A DNA stretch of 64,000 bases from Cellulomonas gilvus ATCC 13127 (GTDB lineage Bacteria; Actinomycetota; Actinomycetes; Actinomycetales; Cellulomonadaceae). The stretch spans positions 1,240,001 through 1,304,000 of the forward strand of contig NC_015671.1 in assembly GCF_000218545.1 (NCBI RefSeq). Direction: 5' to 3'. Shown in pieces: positions 38,624 to 47,481 of the stretch. How positions within the stretch are numbered: position 1 is the stretch's first letter; every line of letters begins with the position of its first letter. The notes beneath the pieces were generated by a model. That model searched no databases and had not been told where the DNA came from. It was given only the letters and a program-made list of their open reading frames with translations. A program made the translations under genes and the position numbers.

Positions 38624-40198
38624 GTGGCGCTCGGGACGGCCGAGGTGACGGCGTGGGTGCAGGGCGCCCGCGCGGGGCTCGGCGACGCACGCGGGCGCAT
38701 CGACGCGGTCAACGTCTTCCCCGTGCCGGATGCGGACACGGGCACCAACGCGTGGCTGACGATCGAGGGCGGGGTGCGCGCGGTCGATGCGCTGGACGCC
38801 CCGGGAGACGTACCGGTCGCGGACGTGCTCACCGCGCTGGCCCGCGGTGCGATGGTCGCGGCGCGCGGCAACTCGGGCGTGATCCTCAGCCAGTGGCTCG
38901 CGGGGTTCGCGCACGGCGCCACCGGCGCGGGGGGCGTCGGCACGGCCGACGGCGTGGCACCCGGACGCGTCGACGCCCGCGGGATCGCGCTCGCGCTGGG
39001 CTCGGCGGCGCGCGCGGCCCGGCTCGCGCTGGCCGATCCGCAGGAGGGCACCGTGCTCACGCTCGCGGACGAGGTCGCGCAGGCCGCGGCCGACGCGGCC
39101 GACGCGGGCGGGGACGGCACCGCGGTCGCCGCGCAGGCCGCCGCCGCGGGACATCAGGCGCTCGCCCGGATCTCCGCGTCGCACCCCGTGCTGCGCCGCG
39201 CGCACGTGCCGGACGCGGGCGCGTGCGCGCTCCTCGTCGTGATCGACGCGCTCGCGCTCGCGGCCGCGGGTGCGACGCGCGCCCCGGTCACCGACTGGCT
39301 CCCGGACCGGCACCCGGCACCCGGGCACGCGCAGGCGTGCGACGAGGCCACCGCGGGAGCCGCGCAGGGCGGTGCGTTCGAGGTCATGCTCGTGGTGCGG
39401 GACACCGCGCCCGGGCCCGCCGTGGGCGATCGGCTGCGCGCGGCGCTGGCAGCGGTGGGCGACTCGGTCGCGGTGGTCGGCGCCGACGGCTGGTGGCACG
39501 CGCACGTGCACACCGACGACCCGCAGGTCGCGATCGACGCATGCGCCGTGGGTCGGCGTGAACAGGTGGTGGTCCGGCGGCTCGACGTGCTCGAGGCGCC
39601 GCAGGACGCGGGCGCGGACGACTGGGGACTCGTGGTCGTCACGCGGTCCGCGGGCCTGGCGGCGTGGTTCGCCACGGCGGGCGCGGTGGTCGTGGTGCGC
39701 TGCCCCGAGGAGCCCGTGACGGCCGCGCACGTGCGCCGCGCGGTCGAGGACGCGGCGGCCCCGCACGTGCTCGTCGTGCCGGGTGACGCGATCACGCCCG
39801 ACGAGCTCGCGACGGTGCAGGACGACCCCGGCGTCGAGGTGCTCGGTGCGGACGACGAGGCGCGCGCCGCGGTCGCCGTCCTGGCGTTCGTCACCGCGGG
39901 CGGTGCACCGGGCGTGCATGCCGCGGCGCTCGCCGCGGGGCGCGCGCGCGTCGCGGCGATCGACGTGGCCGGCGGTCCGGGCCGGGGCGTCGGAGCGCGC
40001 GCCGCGGACGTCGAGCACGCGGTCGCGTCGCTGGTCGCGTCCCCCGCGCCGCGGGGTGAGAGCCTGACGGTCGTGGTGCCGGGCACCGCCGACGATGCGG
40101 TCGTGGCCGAGGTCGAGCGGTGCGCCGCGCGGCACGGGCTCGAGCCGACGGTGCTCGGGGGTTCCGCCGGCCGGGCGGTCCTGGTCGCGGTCGACTGA
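38624..40198 (+). CDS. DAK2 domain protein, FakA/YloV-like
   Basis: A 524-residue protein. The N-terminal DAK2 (Dak phosphatase) domain (about 5-200) has the metal/nucleotide motif FPVPDADTGTNAWLT near 33-45, MVAARGNSGVILSQWLAG and a late GACALLVVIDALALA. The C-terminal half is the DegV/FakA-C-like region (VGDRLRAALAAVGDSVAVVG, AHVHTDDPQVAIDA, VVPGDAITPDELATV). In Firmicutes FakA phosphorylates fatty acids held by FakB. No FakB (DegV) gene is in the window. GTG 38624 has GAGGGAGG upstream. recG follows 43 bases later; this order is conserved in many bacteria. Confidence 0.88.
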   Translation: MALGTAEVTAWVQGARAGLGDARGRIDAVNVFPVPDADTGTNAWLTIEGGVRAVDALDAPGDVPVADVLTALARGAMVAARGNSGVILSQWLAGFAHGATGAGGVGTADGVAPGRVDARGIALALGSAARAARLALADPQEGTVLTLADEVAQAAADAADAGGDGTAVAAQAAAAGHQALARISASHPVLRRAHVPDAGACALLVVIDALALAAAGATRAPVTDWLPDRHPAPGHAQACDEATAGAAQGGAFEVMLVVRDTAPGPAVGDRLRAALAAVGDSVAVVGADGWWHAHVHTDDPQVAIDACAVGRREQVVVRRLDVLEAPQDAGADDWGLVVVTRSAGLAAWFATAGAVVVVRCPEEPVTAAHVRRAVEDAAAPHVLVVPGDAITPDELATVQDDPGVEVLGADDEARAAVAVLAFVTAGGAPGVHAAALAAGRARVAAIDVAGGPGRGVGARAADVEHAVASLVASPAPRGESLTVVVPGTADDAVVAEVERCAARHGLEPTVLGGSAGRAVLVAVD

Positions 40199-40241
40199 CG
40201 CGCCCGGGGTGACGGTGGTGACGACGAGTGGAGGACCGGCG

Positions 40242-42479
40242 GTGCGGTACGCGGACGGGGTCGCGGCGGCGGACGGCGCGCTGGACCGGCCGATCGGCAA
40301 GGTCGCGCCGCGCCTGGGCCCCAAGTTCGAGGCGCTCGGTGTGCACGTGGCGGGCGACCTGCTGCGCTACTACCCGCGGCGCTACGCGGACCCGAGCCGG
40401 CTGACGGACATCGCGGGGCTCGAGATCGACGAGAAGGCCTCGATCGTCGCGGAGGTGCGCTCGAGCTCGGGCGTGCTGCGCGCGCGCACGTCGGGCAAGC
40501 TCCGCGTCGAGGCGCAGGTCACCGACGGCCACGCGGTGCTGCACCTTGCGTTCTTCGCGCAGCGCGAGGGCATGGCCAAGGCGTTCGCGGCGCAGATGCG
40601 GCCCGGCCGGCGCGGTCTGTTCACCGGCAAGGTCGGCTGGTTCAACGGCCGCGCGCAGCTGGCCAACCCCGCGGTGGTGTGGTTCGACGCCGACGACGAG
40701 GGCGCCGCGATCGAGCACGCCGAACGCCCGATCCCGGTCTACCCGGCCAGCGCGACGCTGGACAGCGCCAAGATCGCCACCACGGTCCAGGTGGTGCTGG
40801 ACGGCCTGCGGGACGGCGACGTGCCCGATCCCGTCCCGGCCGAGGTGCGGCAGGAGCGCGGGTACGGCGAGCTGCTGCCCGCGCTGCGCCGGCTGCACCG
40901 GCCCGAGACCGAGCAGGACTGGCGCGTCGCGCAGCAGCGGCAGCGGTACGAGGAGGCGTTCGTGCTGCAGGCCGAGCTCGCGCGGCGGCGCGTGCGGGCC
41001 GCGGCGCAGGCGGCAGTCGCGCGGCCACCGGTCCCGGGTGGCCTGCTCGACGCGTTCGACGCGCGCCTGCCGTTCGCGCTGACCGCGGGGCAGCGCGAGG
41101 TCGGGGAGCAGATCGCGCAGGAGATCGCCCGGCCCGTGCCCATGCAGCGGCTCCTGCAGGGCGAGGTCGGCTCGGGCAAGACCGTGGTCGCGCTGCGCGC
41201 GATGCTGCAGGTGGTGGATGCGGGCGGCCAGGCGGCGCTGCTCGCGCCCACCGAGGTGCTGGCCGCGCAGCACGCGCGTTCGCTGCGCGCGCTGCTGGGC
41301 GACCTGGCCGAGGGGGGCCTGCTGGGCGGGGCCGAGCACGGCACGCGCGTCACGCTGCTGACCGGCTCGGTGACGGGTGCGGCACGGCGCACGGCGCTCC
41401 TGGACGCGGCGTCGGGGGCCGCGGGCATCGTCGTGGGCACGCACGCGCTGCTGGAGAAGAACGTCCAGTTCGCCGAGCTGGGGCTCGTGGTGGTCGACGA
41501 GCAGCACCGGTTCGGGGTCGAGCAGCGCGACGCGCTGCGCGCCAAGGCGGCTGCGCAGCCCCACCTGCTGGCCATGACGGCGACGCCGATCCCGCGCACC
41601 GTCGCGATGACGGTGTTCGGCGACCTCGAGACGTCGGTGCTGCGTGAGCTGCCCGCGGGCCGGTCGCCGATCACGTCGTTCGTCGTGCCGGCCGACCTCC
41701 CGGCGTGGATGGCGCGCACGTGGGTGCGCGTGCGCGAGGAGGTGGACAAGGGAGGCCGCGCGTACGTGGTGTGCCCGCGCATCACGGGCGACGACGCGGA
41801 CGGTGCCGACCTGGTCGAGCCCGGCGCCGCGACGCTCGGCGACCAGGGTGCCGCGGCACGGCGACCGCCGCGCGCGGTGCTCGAGGTGGCCGACGAGCTG
41901 CGCGGCCTGGACGAGCTCGCGGGCGTCGGCATCGGCGTGCTGCACGGCAAGCTCCCGCCCGAGGACAAGGACCGCGCGCTCGCGGACTTCGCCGCGGGCC
42001 GGACGCCCGTGCTGGTCTCGACCACGGTGGTCGAGGTCGGCGTCGACGTGCCCGAGGCGACCGCGATGGTGATCCTGGACGCGGACCTGTTCGGCGTCTC
42101 GCAGCTGCACCAGCTGCGCGGCCGGGTCGGCCGCGGGACGGCGCCCGGTGTGTGCCTGCTGGTCTCGGGCGCGCGCCCGGGGACGCCGGGGGACGACCGC
42201 CTGCGGACGGTGGCCGAGACGCTCGACGGGTTCGCGCTCGCGCAGTTCGACCTCGAGCAGCGGCGTGAGGGGGACGTGCTGGGTGCGTCGCAGTCCGGCG
42301 CCGCGTCGTCGTTGCGGCTGCTGCGCGTCGCGCGTGACGGCGACCTCATCGAGCAGGCACGCACGGATGCGCGTGCGGTGGTGGAGGCCGACCCCGAGCT
42401 GGTCGGGCACCCCGCGCTGCGTGCCGCGATCGACCAGCTCCTGGCGGGCGAGCGCGACGAGTTCCTGGACCGCGCATGA
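40242..42479 (+). CDS. recG: ATP-dependent DNA helicase RecG
   Basis: A 745-residue branch-migration helicase acting at stalled forks. The N-terminal wedge/OB domain (about 1-180) contains GDLLRYYPRRYADPSRL. Walker A is LLQGEVGSGKTVV near 310, the DEQH box is VVDEQHRFGVEQRDAL near 420, motif III is ATPIPRTVAMT, and motifs V-VI are VSTTVVEVGVDVP and QLRGRVGRG. GTG 40242 is chosen because GGAGGA lies six bases upstream; GTG codons at 40215 and 40218 are also in frame. rsmD follows at 70 bases. Confidence 0.95.
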   Translation: MRYADGVAAADGALDRPIGKVAPRLGPKFEALGVHVAGDLLRYYPRRYADPSRLTDIAGLEIDEKASIVAEVRSSSGVLRARTSGKLRVEAQVTDGHAVLHLAFFAQREGMAKAFAAQMRPGRRGLFTGKVGWFNGRAQLANPAVVWFDADDEGAAIEHAERPIPVYPASATLDSAKIATTVQVVLDGLRDGDVPDPVPAEVRQERGYGELLPALRRLHRPETEQDWRVAQQRQRYEEAFVLQAELARRRVRAAAQAAVARPPVPGGLLDAFDARLPFALTAGQREVGEQIAQEIARPVPMQRLLQGEVGSGKTVVALRAMLQVVDAGGQAALLAPTEVLAAQHARSLRALLGDLAEGGLLGGAEHGTRVTLLTGSVTGAARRTALLDAASGAAGIVVGTHALLEKNVQFAELGLVVVDEQHRFGVEQRDALRAKAAAQPHLLAMTATPIPRTVAMTVFGDLETSVLRELPAGRSPITSFVVPADLPAWMARTWVRVREEVDKGGRAYVVCPRITGDDADGADLVEPGAATLGDQGAAARRPPRAVLEVADELRGLDELAGVGIGVLHGKLPPEDKDRALADFAAGRTPVLVSTTVVEVGVDVPEATAMVILDADLFGVSQLHQLRGRVGRGTAPGVCLLVSGARPGTPGDDRLRTVAETLDGFALAQFDLEQRREGDVLGASQSGAASSLRLLRVARDGDLIEQARTDARAVVEADPELVGHPALRAAIDQLLAGERDEFLDRA

Positions 42480-42549
42480 GCACGCCGGGGTCAGGGTCGG
42501 GGCACCGCCGTGAGAGGGTCGCAGCCGTGACCGGATCGAGGGCGGCCGC

Positions 42550-43143
42550 GTGACGCGGATCGTGGCGGGCAGCGTCGGAGGACGAGTGCTCACGGTCCCG
42601 CGCGCCGGCACGCGCCCCACCAGCGAGCGCGTCCGTGAGGCGCTGTTCTCGCGGCTCGAGCACCTCGACGCGGTCGACGGCGCCCGTGTGCTCGACCTGT
42701 TCGCGGGGTCCGGCGCGCTCGGCCTCGAGGCGGCGAGCCGGGGTGCGGCGGCCGTCACGCTGGTCGAGGCCGCGCGCTCCGCGGCGGACGTCTGCCGGCG
42801 CAACGTCGCGGCCCTCGGGCTCGCGGGCGTGGTCGTCGTCGCCACCGAGCGGGCCGAGCGGTTCGTGGAGCGCCCGGTGACCGCGTCCTGGGACCTCGTG
42901 CTCGTCGACCCGCCGTACGACCTGGCGGAGGCCGACCTCGCGGCGGTCCTGGCGGGGCTGACCGGAGCGCTCGCGTCCGGAGCGGTCGTCGTGGTCGAGC
43001 GGTCCACGCGTGCGCCGGAGCCCGCCTGGCCCGCGGGGCTGCACCGGTTCGACTCCCGCAGCTACGGCGAGACCGCGGTCTGGTTCGCCGAGCCCGACGC
43101 GACACCGTCTGCCACGGCCGACGACGCCGGGCCCGACGCATGA
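42550..43143 (+). CDS. rsmD: 16S rRNA (guanine(966)-N(2))-methyltransferase
   Basis: A 197-residue SAM-dependent methyltransferase. It begins VTRIVAGSVGGRVLTVPRAG, continues with RPTSERVREALFSRLEHL, the SAM motif VLDLFAGSGALGLEAASRG near 45, and the catalytic motif LVDPPYDL near 120. It methylates G966 of 16S rRNA. The GTG start has no obvious Shine-Dalgarno. Its stop overlaps the GNAT start (ATGA). In most actinobacteria rsmD is directly followed by coaD; here a GNAT gene lies between. Confidence 0.94.
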   Translation: MTRIVAGSVGGRVLTVPRAGTRPTSERVREALFSRLEHLDAVDGARVLDLFAGSGALGLEAASRGAAAVTLVEAARSAADVCRRNVAALGLAGVVVVATERAERFVERPVTASWDLVLVDPPYDLAEADLAAVLAGLTGALASGAVVVVERSTRAPEPAWPAGLHRFDSRSYGETAVWFAEPDATPSATADDAGPDA

Positions 43144-43796
43144 GGCTCGTCCGACAGGCGGGCCCCGCCGACGCGCCCGCGGTGCGCACCGTGCTGGCCC
43201 GCGCGTACCACGACAACCCGCTCATGCGCTGGGTGCTGCCCGACGAGGGCACGCGCGACGACGCGTGCGCGGCGTGGCTCGGTCCCTCGGTGGACCGCTA
43301 CGTCGCGCTGGGCGGTGTGGACGTGCTCGTCGAGGACGGCGAGGTGCTCGCGGCGGCCGCGTGGCGCGAGCCGGGGCTCGACGCGCAGCACCCCGTGCTC
43401 CGCACGCTGCCGACCGGTCCCGGAGTGCTGGCGGCGCTCGTCGGGCGCGCACGTGCCGCGGACGTGCTGGCACGCCTCGGCGCCGCGGCGACGTGGGCGC
43501 CCGCGGCTCCCGCGCCGTACCTCAACTACCTCGCGGTCCGGCCCGAGCGGCAGGGCGCCGGCCTGGGTGCACGGCTGCTCGAGCACCGCCTGCGGCGGTA
43601 CGACGCGGCGGGCGCGGCGACCTGGTTGGGCACCACCGACCCGCGCAACGTGCCGTTCTACTCCCGGCTCGGTTACGCGGTGGTCGGCGAGGCGGAGCTG
43701 ACCCCGTCGTCCGTCGGCGCCGCCGGCCCGGGTGACGAGACCGCGGCGACCGTGCTGCGCGTGCTGCACCGCCAGCCGGCCGACCCGCTGGCCTAG
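43140..43796 (+). CDS. GNAT family N-acetyltransferase
   Basis: A 218-residue GNAT protein. It begins MRLVRQAGPADAPAVRTVLARAY, which precedes an HDNPLMRWVLPD block seen in a group of GNAT enzymes that act on small molecules. The acetyl-CoA site is LNYLAVRPERQGAGLGARLL near 125-145, followed by WLGTTDPRNVPFYSRLGY. The ATG overlaps the rsmD stop by four bases, and its TAG stop forms part of the TAGGGT -10 of coaD. Substrate unknown. Confidence 0.85.
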   Translation: MRLVRQAGPADAPAVRTVLARAYHDNPLMRWVLPDEGTRDDACAAWLGPSVDRYVALGGVDVLVEDGEVLAAAAWREPGLDAQHPVLRTLPTGPGVLAALVGRARAADVLARLGAAATWAPAAPAPYLNYLAVRPERQGAGLGARLLEHRLRRYDAAGAATWLGTTDPRNVPFYSRLGYAVVGEAELTPSSVGAAGPGDETAATVLRVLHRQPADPLA

Positions 43797-43805
43797 GGTG
43801 GACGC

Positions 43806-44288
43806 GTGAGCCTCGCCGTGTGCCCCGGGTCGTTCGACCCCGTGACGCTCGGCCACGTCGACGTGGTGCGCCGCGCGCGCACGATGTTCGACGAGGTCGT
43901 CGTGGCCGTGGCACGCAACTCCGCCAAGTCGCCGCTGCTCGACGTCGAGAGGCGCGTCGCGCTCGCACGCGGGGCGTTCGCGGACGACGCCGGCATCCGC
44001 GTCGAGGTGGTCCCGGGGTTGCTGGCCGACTTCGTCCGGGACGTGGGCGCGTCGGCCGTGGTCAAGGGGCTGCGCGGCGGTGCCGACTTCGACGGCGAGC
44101 TGCCCATGGCGCTCATGAACCGGCACCTGTCCGGGGTGGAGACGGTGTTCGTCGTGGGGGACCCGGCGCTCGCCCACATCGCGTCGTCGCTGGTCAAGGA
44201 TGTGGCGCGGCACGGCGGACCGGTCGGCGACCTGGTGGGCAGCGAGGTCGAGGCGGCCGTGCGCGAGGCCCTGGCCGCACGCGGCTGA
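43806..44288 (+). CDS. coaD: Phosphopantetheine adenylyltransferase
   Basis: A 160-residue enzyme making dephospho-CoA from 4'-phosphopantetheine and ATP. The nucleotidyltransferase motif VCPGSFDPVTLGHVDVV is at 5-20, with the TxGH signature. KSPLLDVERRV, VVKGLRGGADFDGELPMALMN and an SSLVKDVARHGG end follow. GTG 43806 has TAGGGT (43794-43799) six bases upstream, shared with the upstream stop codon, and no Shine-Dalgarno. Confidence 0.95.
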   Translation: MSLAVCPGSFDPVTLGHVDVVRRARTMFDEVVVAVARNSAKSPLLDVERRVALARGAFADDAGIRVEVVPGLLADFVRDVGASAVVKGLRGGADFDGELPMALMNRHLSGVETVFVVGDPALAHIASSLVKDVARHGGPVGDLVGSEVEAAVREALAARG

Positions 44289-44327
44289 GGCACGTGCGAG
44301 GCTGGACCACGACGAGAGGAGCGGTCG

Positions 44328-44810
44328 GTGAGCGAGGCGAACGAGCGGACCGAGGGTCTGACGGGCGTGCTGGACGCGCTCGAGCAGGCGGTCATGGCGG
44401 CGCGCAGCATGCCGATGTCGGCGTCGGTCCTGGTCAGCCGGGCCGAGCTGCTGGACCTGGTGGCGCAGGCGCGTGAGGTGCTGCCGGACCAGCTGACGCG
44501 CGCGGACCAGGTGCTCGCGGACGCCGACGCCGCACGCGCGGCCGCGCAGCAGGACGCCGAGCGGATCCTGGAGCGGGCGCGGCGCGAGGCCGCCGAGCTC
44601 GTGGCGCAGGAGGCCGTGGTCACGGCCGCGCACGAGCGCGCGGCACAGGTCGTCGCGGATGCCGAGCAGGTGGCCGACGAGCTGCGGCGCGACGCCGACG
44701 ACTACTGCGACCGCAGGCTCGCGGACTTCGAGATCGACCTGGGCAAGGTGCTCGCGCAGGTGCAGGCCGGGCGGGCCAAGCTCGCGGGCAGGCTCGCGCC
44801 GGAGGAGTGA
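44328..44810 (+). CDS. Coiled-coil protein, DivIVA-like/ATP synthase b-like
   Basis: A 160-residue, almost wholly helical protein. After a short head and a SMPMSASVLVSRAELLDLV segment, residues 60-150 form a continuous Ala/Glu/Arg-rich coiled coil (RILERARREAAELVAQEAV, then RAAQVVADAEQVADELRR). Similar proteins occur between coaD and yceD in many actinobacteria and are sometimes annotated as DivIVA- or cell-division-related; the role is unproven. GTG 44328 has AGGAG about eight bases upstream. yceD has its own promoter downstream. Confidence 0.75.
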   Translation: MSEANERTEGLTGVLDALEQAVMAARSMPMSASVLVSRAELLDLVAQAREVLPDQLTRADQVLADADAARAAAQQDAERILERARREAAELVAQEAVVTAAHERAAQVVADAEQVADELRRDADDYCDRRLADFEIDLGKVLAQVQAGRAKLAGRLAPEE

Positions 44811-44857
44811 GGGTGCGGAACGTCACGTCCGGTGCGCCCGGGACGTGCCCGACGGAT

Positions 44858-44887
44858 TTGGGCGGGCCGCGCGCGGACCTGTAGAGT
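44858..44887 (+). promoter_or_regulatory. yceD-rpmF promoter
   Basis: TTGGGC at 44858-44863 and TAGAGT at 44882-44887 are 18 bases apart. The predicted transcript starts about 55 bases before the yceD GTG at 44948. Confidence 0.65.
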
Positions 44888-44947
44888 TGCCCGTTGGTCC
44901 TGCCGGTCTGGCGGACCGAGATCCAGGAACTCGACGAGGGGACGGCT

Positions 44948-45526
44948 GTGCAGCGCCCGGTTCACCTCGATCCCCGTTCGCCGCTCGTGCTCGACACCCT
45001 CGAGCTCGGCCGACGTCCGGGATCGACGCGAACGGCCCAGCGCACGGTCGCCGCTCCGGCGGATCTCGGTACCGACGTGATCGGCATCCCCGAAGGGAGC
45101 GATCTCGAGCTGGACCTCCGGCTCGAGGCGGTCATGGAGGGGGTCCTGGTCACCGGTTCGGTCCGGGGTCGGGCGGTCGGGGAGTGCGTGCGCTGCCTGG
45201 GCGAGGTCGTCGACGACGTCGACGTGTCGCTCACGGAGCTGTACGTGTACCCCGAGCGTGCGACCGCCGCTGCCGAGGCGGGCGACGACGAGGAGGACGT
45301 GCGTGAGCTCGAGGGCGACCTGGTCGACCTGGAGCCCGCGCTGCGGGACGCGGTCGTGACGGCACTGCCGTTCCGTCCGTTGTGCCGGCCCGACTGCCCG
45401 GGACTGTGCTCCGAGTGCGGAGCGCCCCTGGCGGACGACCCTGACCATTCGCATGAGACGCTTGACCCTCGCTGGTCCGCCCTGAGCGGCCTGGTGAGCC
45501 CGGTCGACGAGACGAAAGAGAGCTAG
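44948..45526 (+). CDS. YceD family (DUF177) protein
   Basis: A 192-residue YceD protein, linked to 23S rRNA processing or stability and almost always encoded before rpmF. It has VEGSV-like [24 protein letters not shown] near residue 85 and a C-terminal four-cysteine cluster ([17 protein letters not shown]). That cluster is a likely zinc site, with [13 protein letters not shown] after it. GTG 44948 has GAGGGG about seven bases upstream; a TTG at 44894 lies too close to the promoter to be the start. rpmF begins two bases after the stop. Confidence 0.88.
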   Translation: MQRPVHLDPRSPLVLDTLELGRRPGSTRTAQRTVAAPADLGTDVIGIPEGSDLELDLRLEAVMEGVLVTGSVRGRAVGECVRCLGEVVDDVDVSLTELYVYPERATAAAEAGDDEEDVRELEGDLVDLEPALRDAVVTALPFRPLCRPDCPGLCSECGAPLADDPDHSHETLDPRWSALSGLVSPVDETKES

Positions 45527-45528
45527 CC

Positions 45529-45726
45529 GTGGCGGTTCCGAAGCGCAAGATGTCGCGCAGCAACACCCGTGCGCGTCGGTCGCAGTGGAAGACCACTGCC
45601 ACGACGCTCAGCACCTGCCCGAACTGCAGGGCCGACAAGCGGCCGCACACGGCGTGCCAGTCGTGCGGCACGTACAACGGCCGTCAGTACGCCGAGGCGC
45701 TGCGCAGCGAGTTCGACGCCCGCTGA
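45529..45726 (+). CDS. rpmF: 50S ribosomal protein L32
   Basis: A 65-residue L32 protein that begins [21 protein letters not shown]. Its zinc ribbon has CPNC and CQSC pairs. This is the cysteine-containing (zinc) form. The GTG starts two bases after the yceD stop with a GAAAGAGAG Shine-Dalgarno-like stretch inside the yceD end. The universal yceD-rpmF pairing confirms it. rnc starts 43 bases later. Confidence 0.97.
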   Translation: MAVPKRKMSRSNTRARRSQWKTTATTLSTCPNCRADKRPHTACQSCGTYNGRQYAEALRSEFDAR

Positions 45727-45769
45727 CGCGGGTGTCGTTCCTGACGGCGCCGTCGGCCCGCACCACGCG

Positions 45770-46510
45770 ATGAGCGCGGCAGCCACCGACCTTCTCGAGA
45801 AGCTCGGGGTCCACCTGGACCCCGAGCTTCTCGTGCTCGCGCTGACGCACCGGTCGTTCGCGCACGAGGCGGGTGGCATCCCCACCAACGAGCGCCTCGA
45901 GTTCCTGGGGGACACCGTGCTCGGCCTGGTCGTCACGGAGTCGCTGTACCGCCGCCGCCCCGACGAGCCCGAGGGCGCGCTCGCCAAGATGCGCGCCGCG
46001 ACGGTGTCGCAGCGCGGCCTGGCCGCGGTGGCGCGCGAGCTCGACCTGGGCCGGTACGTGCTGCTGGGCAAGGGCGAGATCGCCACGGGCGGCCGGGACA
46101 AGGACTCGATCCTGTCCGACACGCTCGAGGCCCTGTTCGGCGCGGTGTACCTCACGCACGGGCTCGAGCACGCGCGCACCGTCGTCGAGAAGCTCGTGGG
46201 TCCCACCCTCGAGGCCGCGGCCGGGCTCGGCGCGGGCCTGGACTGGAAGACGTCGTTGCAGGAGCTCGCGGCCGCACTCGGGCTCGGGGCACCCTCGTAC
46301 GAGGTCACGGGGACCGGCCCGGACCACGCGCGGACGTTCACGGCGCACGCGGTCGTGGGCGGTGAGGTGCACGGCACCGGGACGGGCCCGGCCAAGAAGG
46401 TCGCCGAGCAGCAGGCCGCCGAGGCCGCGTTCCTGGCCCTGCGCGCGCGGGCCGACGAGCCCTGCCCGCAGGACGCCGAGGTCGAGCAGCGCTCGACGTC
46501 GACGCGCTGA
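45770..46510 (+). CDS. rnc: Ribonuclease III
   Basis: A 246-residue double-strand-specific endoribonuclease that processes rRNA and mRNA. The catalytic domain (about 8-150) has the signature [16 protein letters not shown] with acidic catalytic residues and the second [12 protein letters not shown] site near 120. A dsRNA-binding domain follows (about 163-232: [22 protein letters not shown] ... [14 protein letters not shown], positions given roughly). The C-terminal 15 residues are extra. ATG 45770 lacks a strong Shine-Dalgarno. mutM starts 14 bases downstream, a conserved actinobacterial order. Confidence 0.95.
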   Translation: MSAAATDLLEKLGVHLDPELLVLALTHRSFAHEAGGIPTNERLEFLGDTVLGLVVTESLYRRRPDEPEGALAKMRAATVSQRGLAAVARELDLGRYVLLGKGEIATGGRDKDSILSDTLEALFGAVYLTHGLEHARTVVEKLVGPTLEAAAGLGAGLDWKTSLQELAAALGLGAPSYEVTGTGPDHARTFTAHAVVGGEVHGTGTGPAKKVAEQQAAEAAFLALRARADEPCPQDAEVEQRSTSTR

Positions 46511-46523
46511 CGCCGCACGGCAC

Positions 46524-47444
46524 GTGCCCGAGCTGCCCGAGGTCGAGACCGTCCGCGACGGCGTGGAACGCCACGTCGTGGGGCGTACGGTCACGGACGT
46601 CGAGGTGCTGCGCGCCTACAGCGTGCGTCGGCACGTGGCCGGACCGGCGGACCTCGTCGGGCGGCTGCGGGGCCGTCGGCTCGCCGCCGCCGTGCGACGC
46701 GGCAAGTTCCTGTGGCTGCCGCTGGCGGCCGCGGACGGTGTTCCCGACGAGGCGGTCCTGGTCCACCTCGGCATGAGCGGGCAGCTGCTGGTGCGCTCGG
46801 CGGCGACGGTGGGCACCGACCCGCCGCACGTGCACCTGCGTGTCCGCCTGCGGCTCGACGACGGGGGCGCGCTCGACTTCGTCGACCAGCGCACCTTCGG
46901 CCACCTCAGCGTCCAGGACCTGGTCCCGACGCCCGACGGCGCGCCGGGCGGTCGCGGCTCGGCGCTCGCCGCGGTGCCCGAGCCCGTCGCGCACATCGCA
47001 CGCGACCTGCTGGACCCCGCACTCGACCGGGCGGCGCTCGTCGCCGCGGTCCGTGCCCGGCGCACGGGAATCAAGCGCGCGCTGCTGGACCAGACGCTCG
47101 TCTCCGGCGTGGGCAACATCTACGCCGACGAGGCGCTGTGGCGCGCGCGTGTGCACTTCGCGCGCCAGACGGGTGCGCTGCGGCGGATCGACGTGCAGCG
47201 CGTGCTCGACGCCGCGGCCGACGTGATGACCGAGGCGCTCGCGCAGGGCGGCACGAGCTTCGACGCGCTGTACGTCAACGTCAACGGCGCGTCGGGGTAC
47301 TTCGACCGCAGCCTGGCGGTCTACGGGCAGGAGGGCCGGCCGTGCCCGCGGTGCGGCACACCCGTGCGCCGCGTCGAGTTCATGAACCGCAGCGCGGCCT
47401 TCTGCCCGCGCTGCCAGCCCGCGCCCCGGCTGCCGCGCGCCTGA
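46524..47444 (+). CDS. mutM: Formamidopyrimidine-DNA glycosylase
   Basis: A 306-residue bifunctional glycosylase/AP lyase removing 8-oxoguanine and formamidopyrimidines. The essential N-terminus PELPEVETV is present right after the start (catalytic Pro and Glu), as are Lys in [19 protein letters not shown] and [19 protein letters not shown]. The C-terminal zinc finger [10 protein letters not shown]...FCPRC is intact. GTG 46524 gives the exact Pro-2 needed for catalysis. In many relatives smc follows; here a leftward dehydrogenase gene converges on it. Confidence 0.95.
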   Translation: MPELPEVETVRDGVERHVVGRTVTDVEVLRAYSVRRHVAGPADLVGRLRGRRLAAAVRRGKFLWLPLAAADGVPDEAVLVHLGMSGQLLVRSAATVGTDPPHVHLRVRLRLDDGGALDFVDQRTFGHLSVQDLVPTPDGAPGGRGSALAAVPEPVAHIARDLLDPALDRAALVAAVRARRTGIKRALLDQTLVSGVGNIYADEALWRARVHFARQTGALRRIDVQRVLDAAADVMTEALAQGGTSFDALYVNVNGASGYFDRSLAVYGQEGRPCPRCGTPVRRVEFMNRSAAFCPRCQPAPRLPRA

Positions 47445-47481
47445 GCCGACCGCGGCGGGTCACCGGGGGCGCGCCGGGTCG

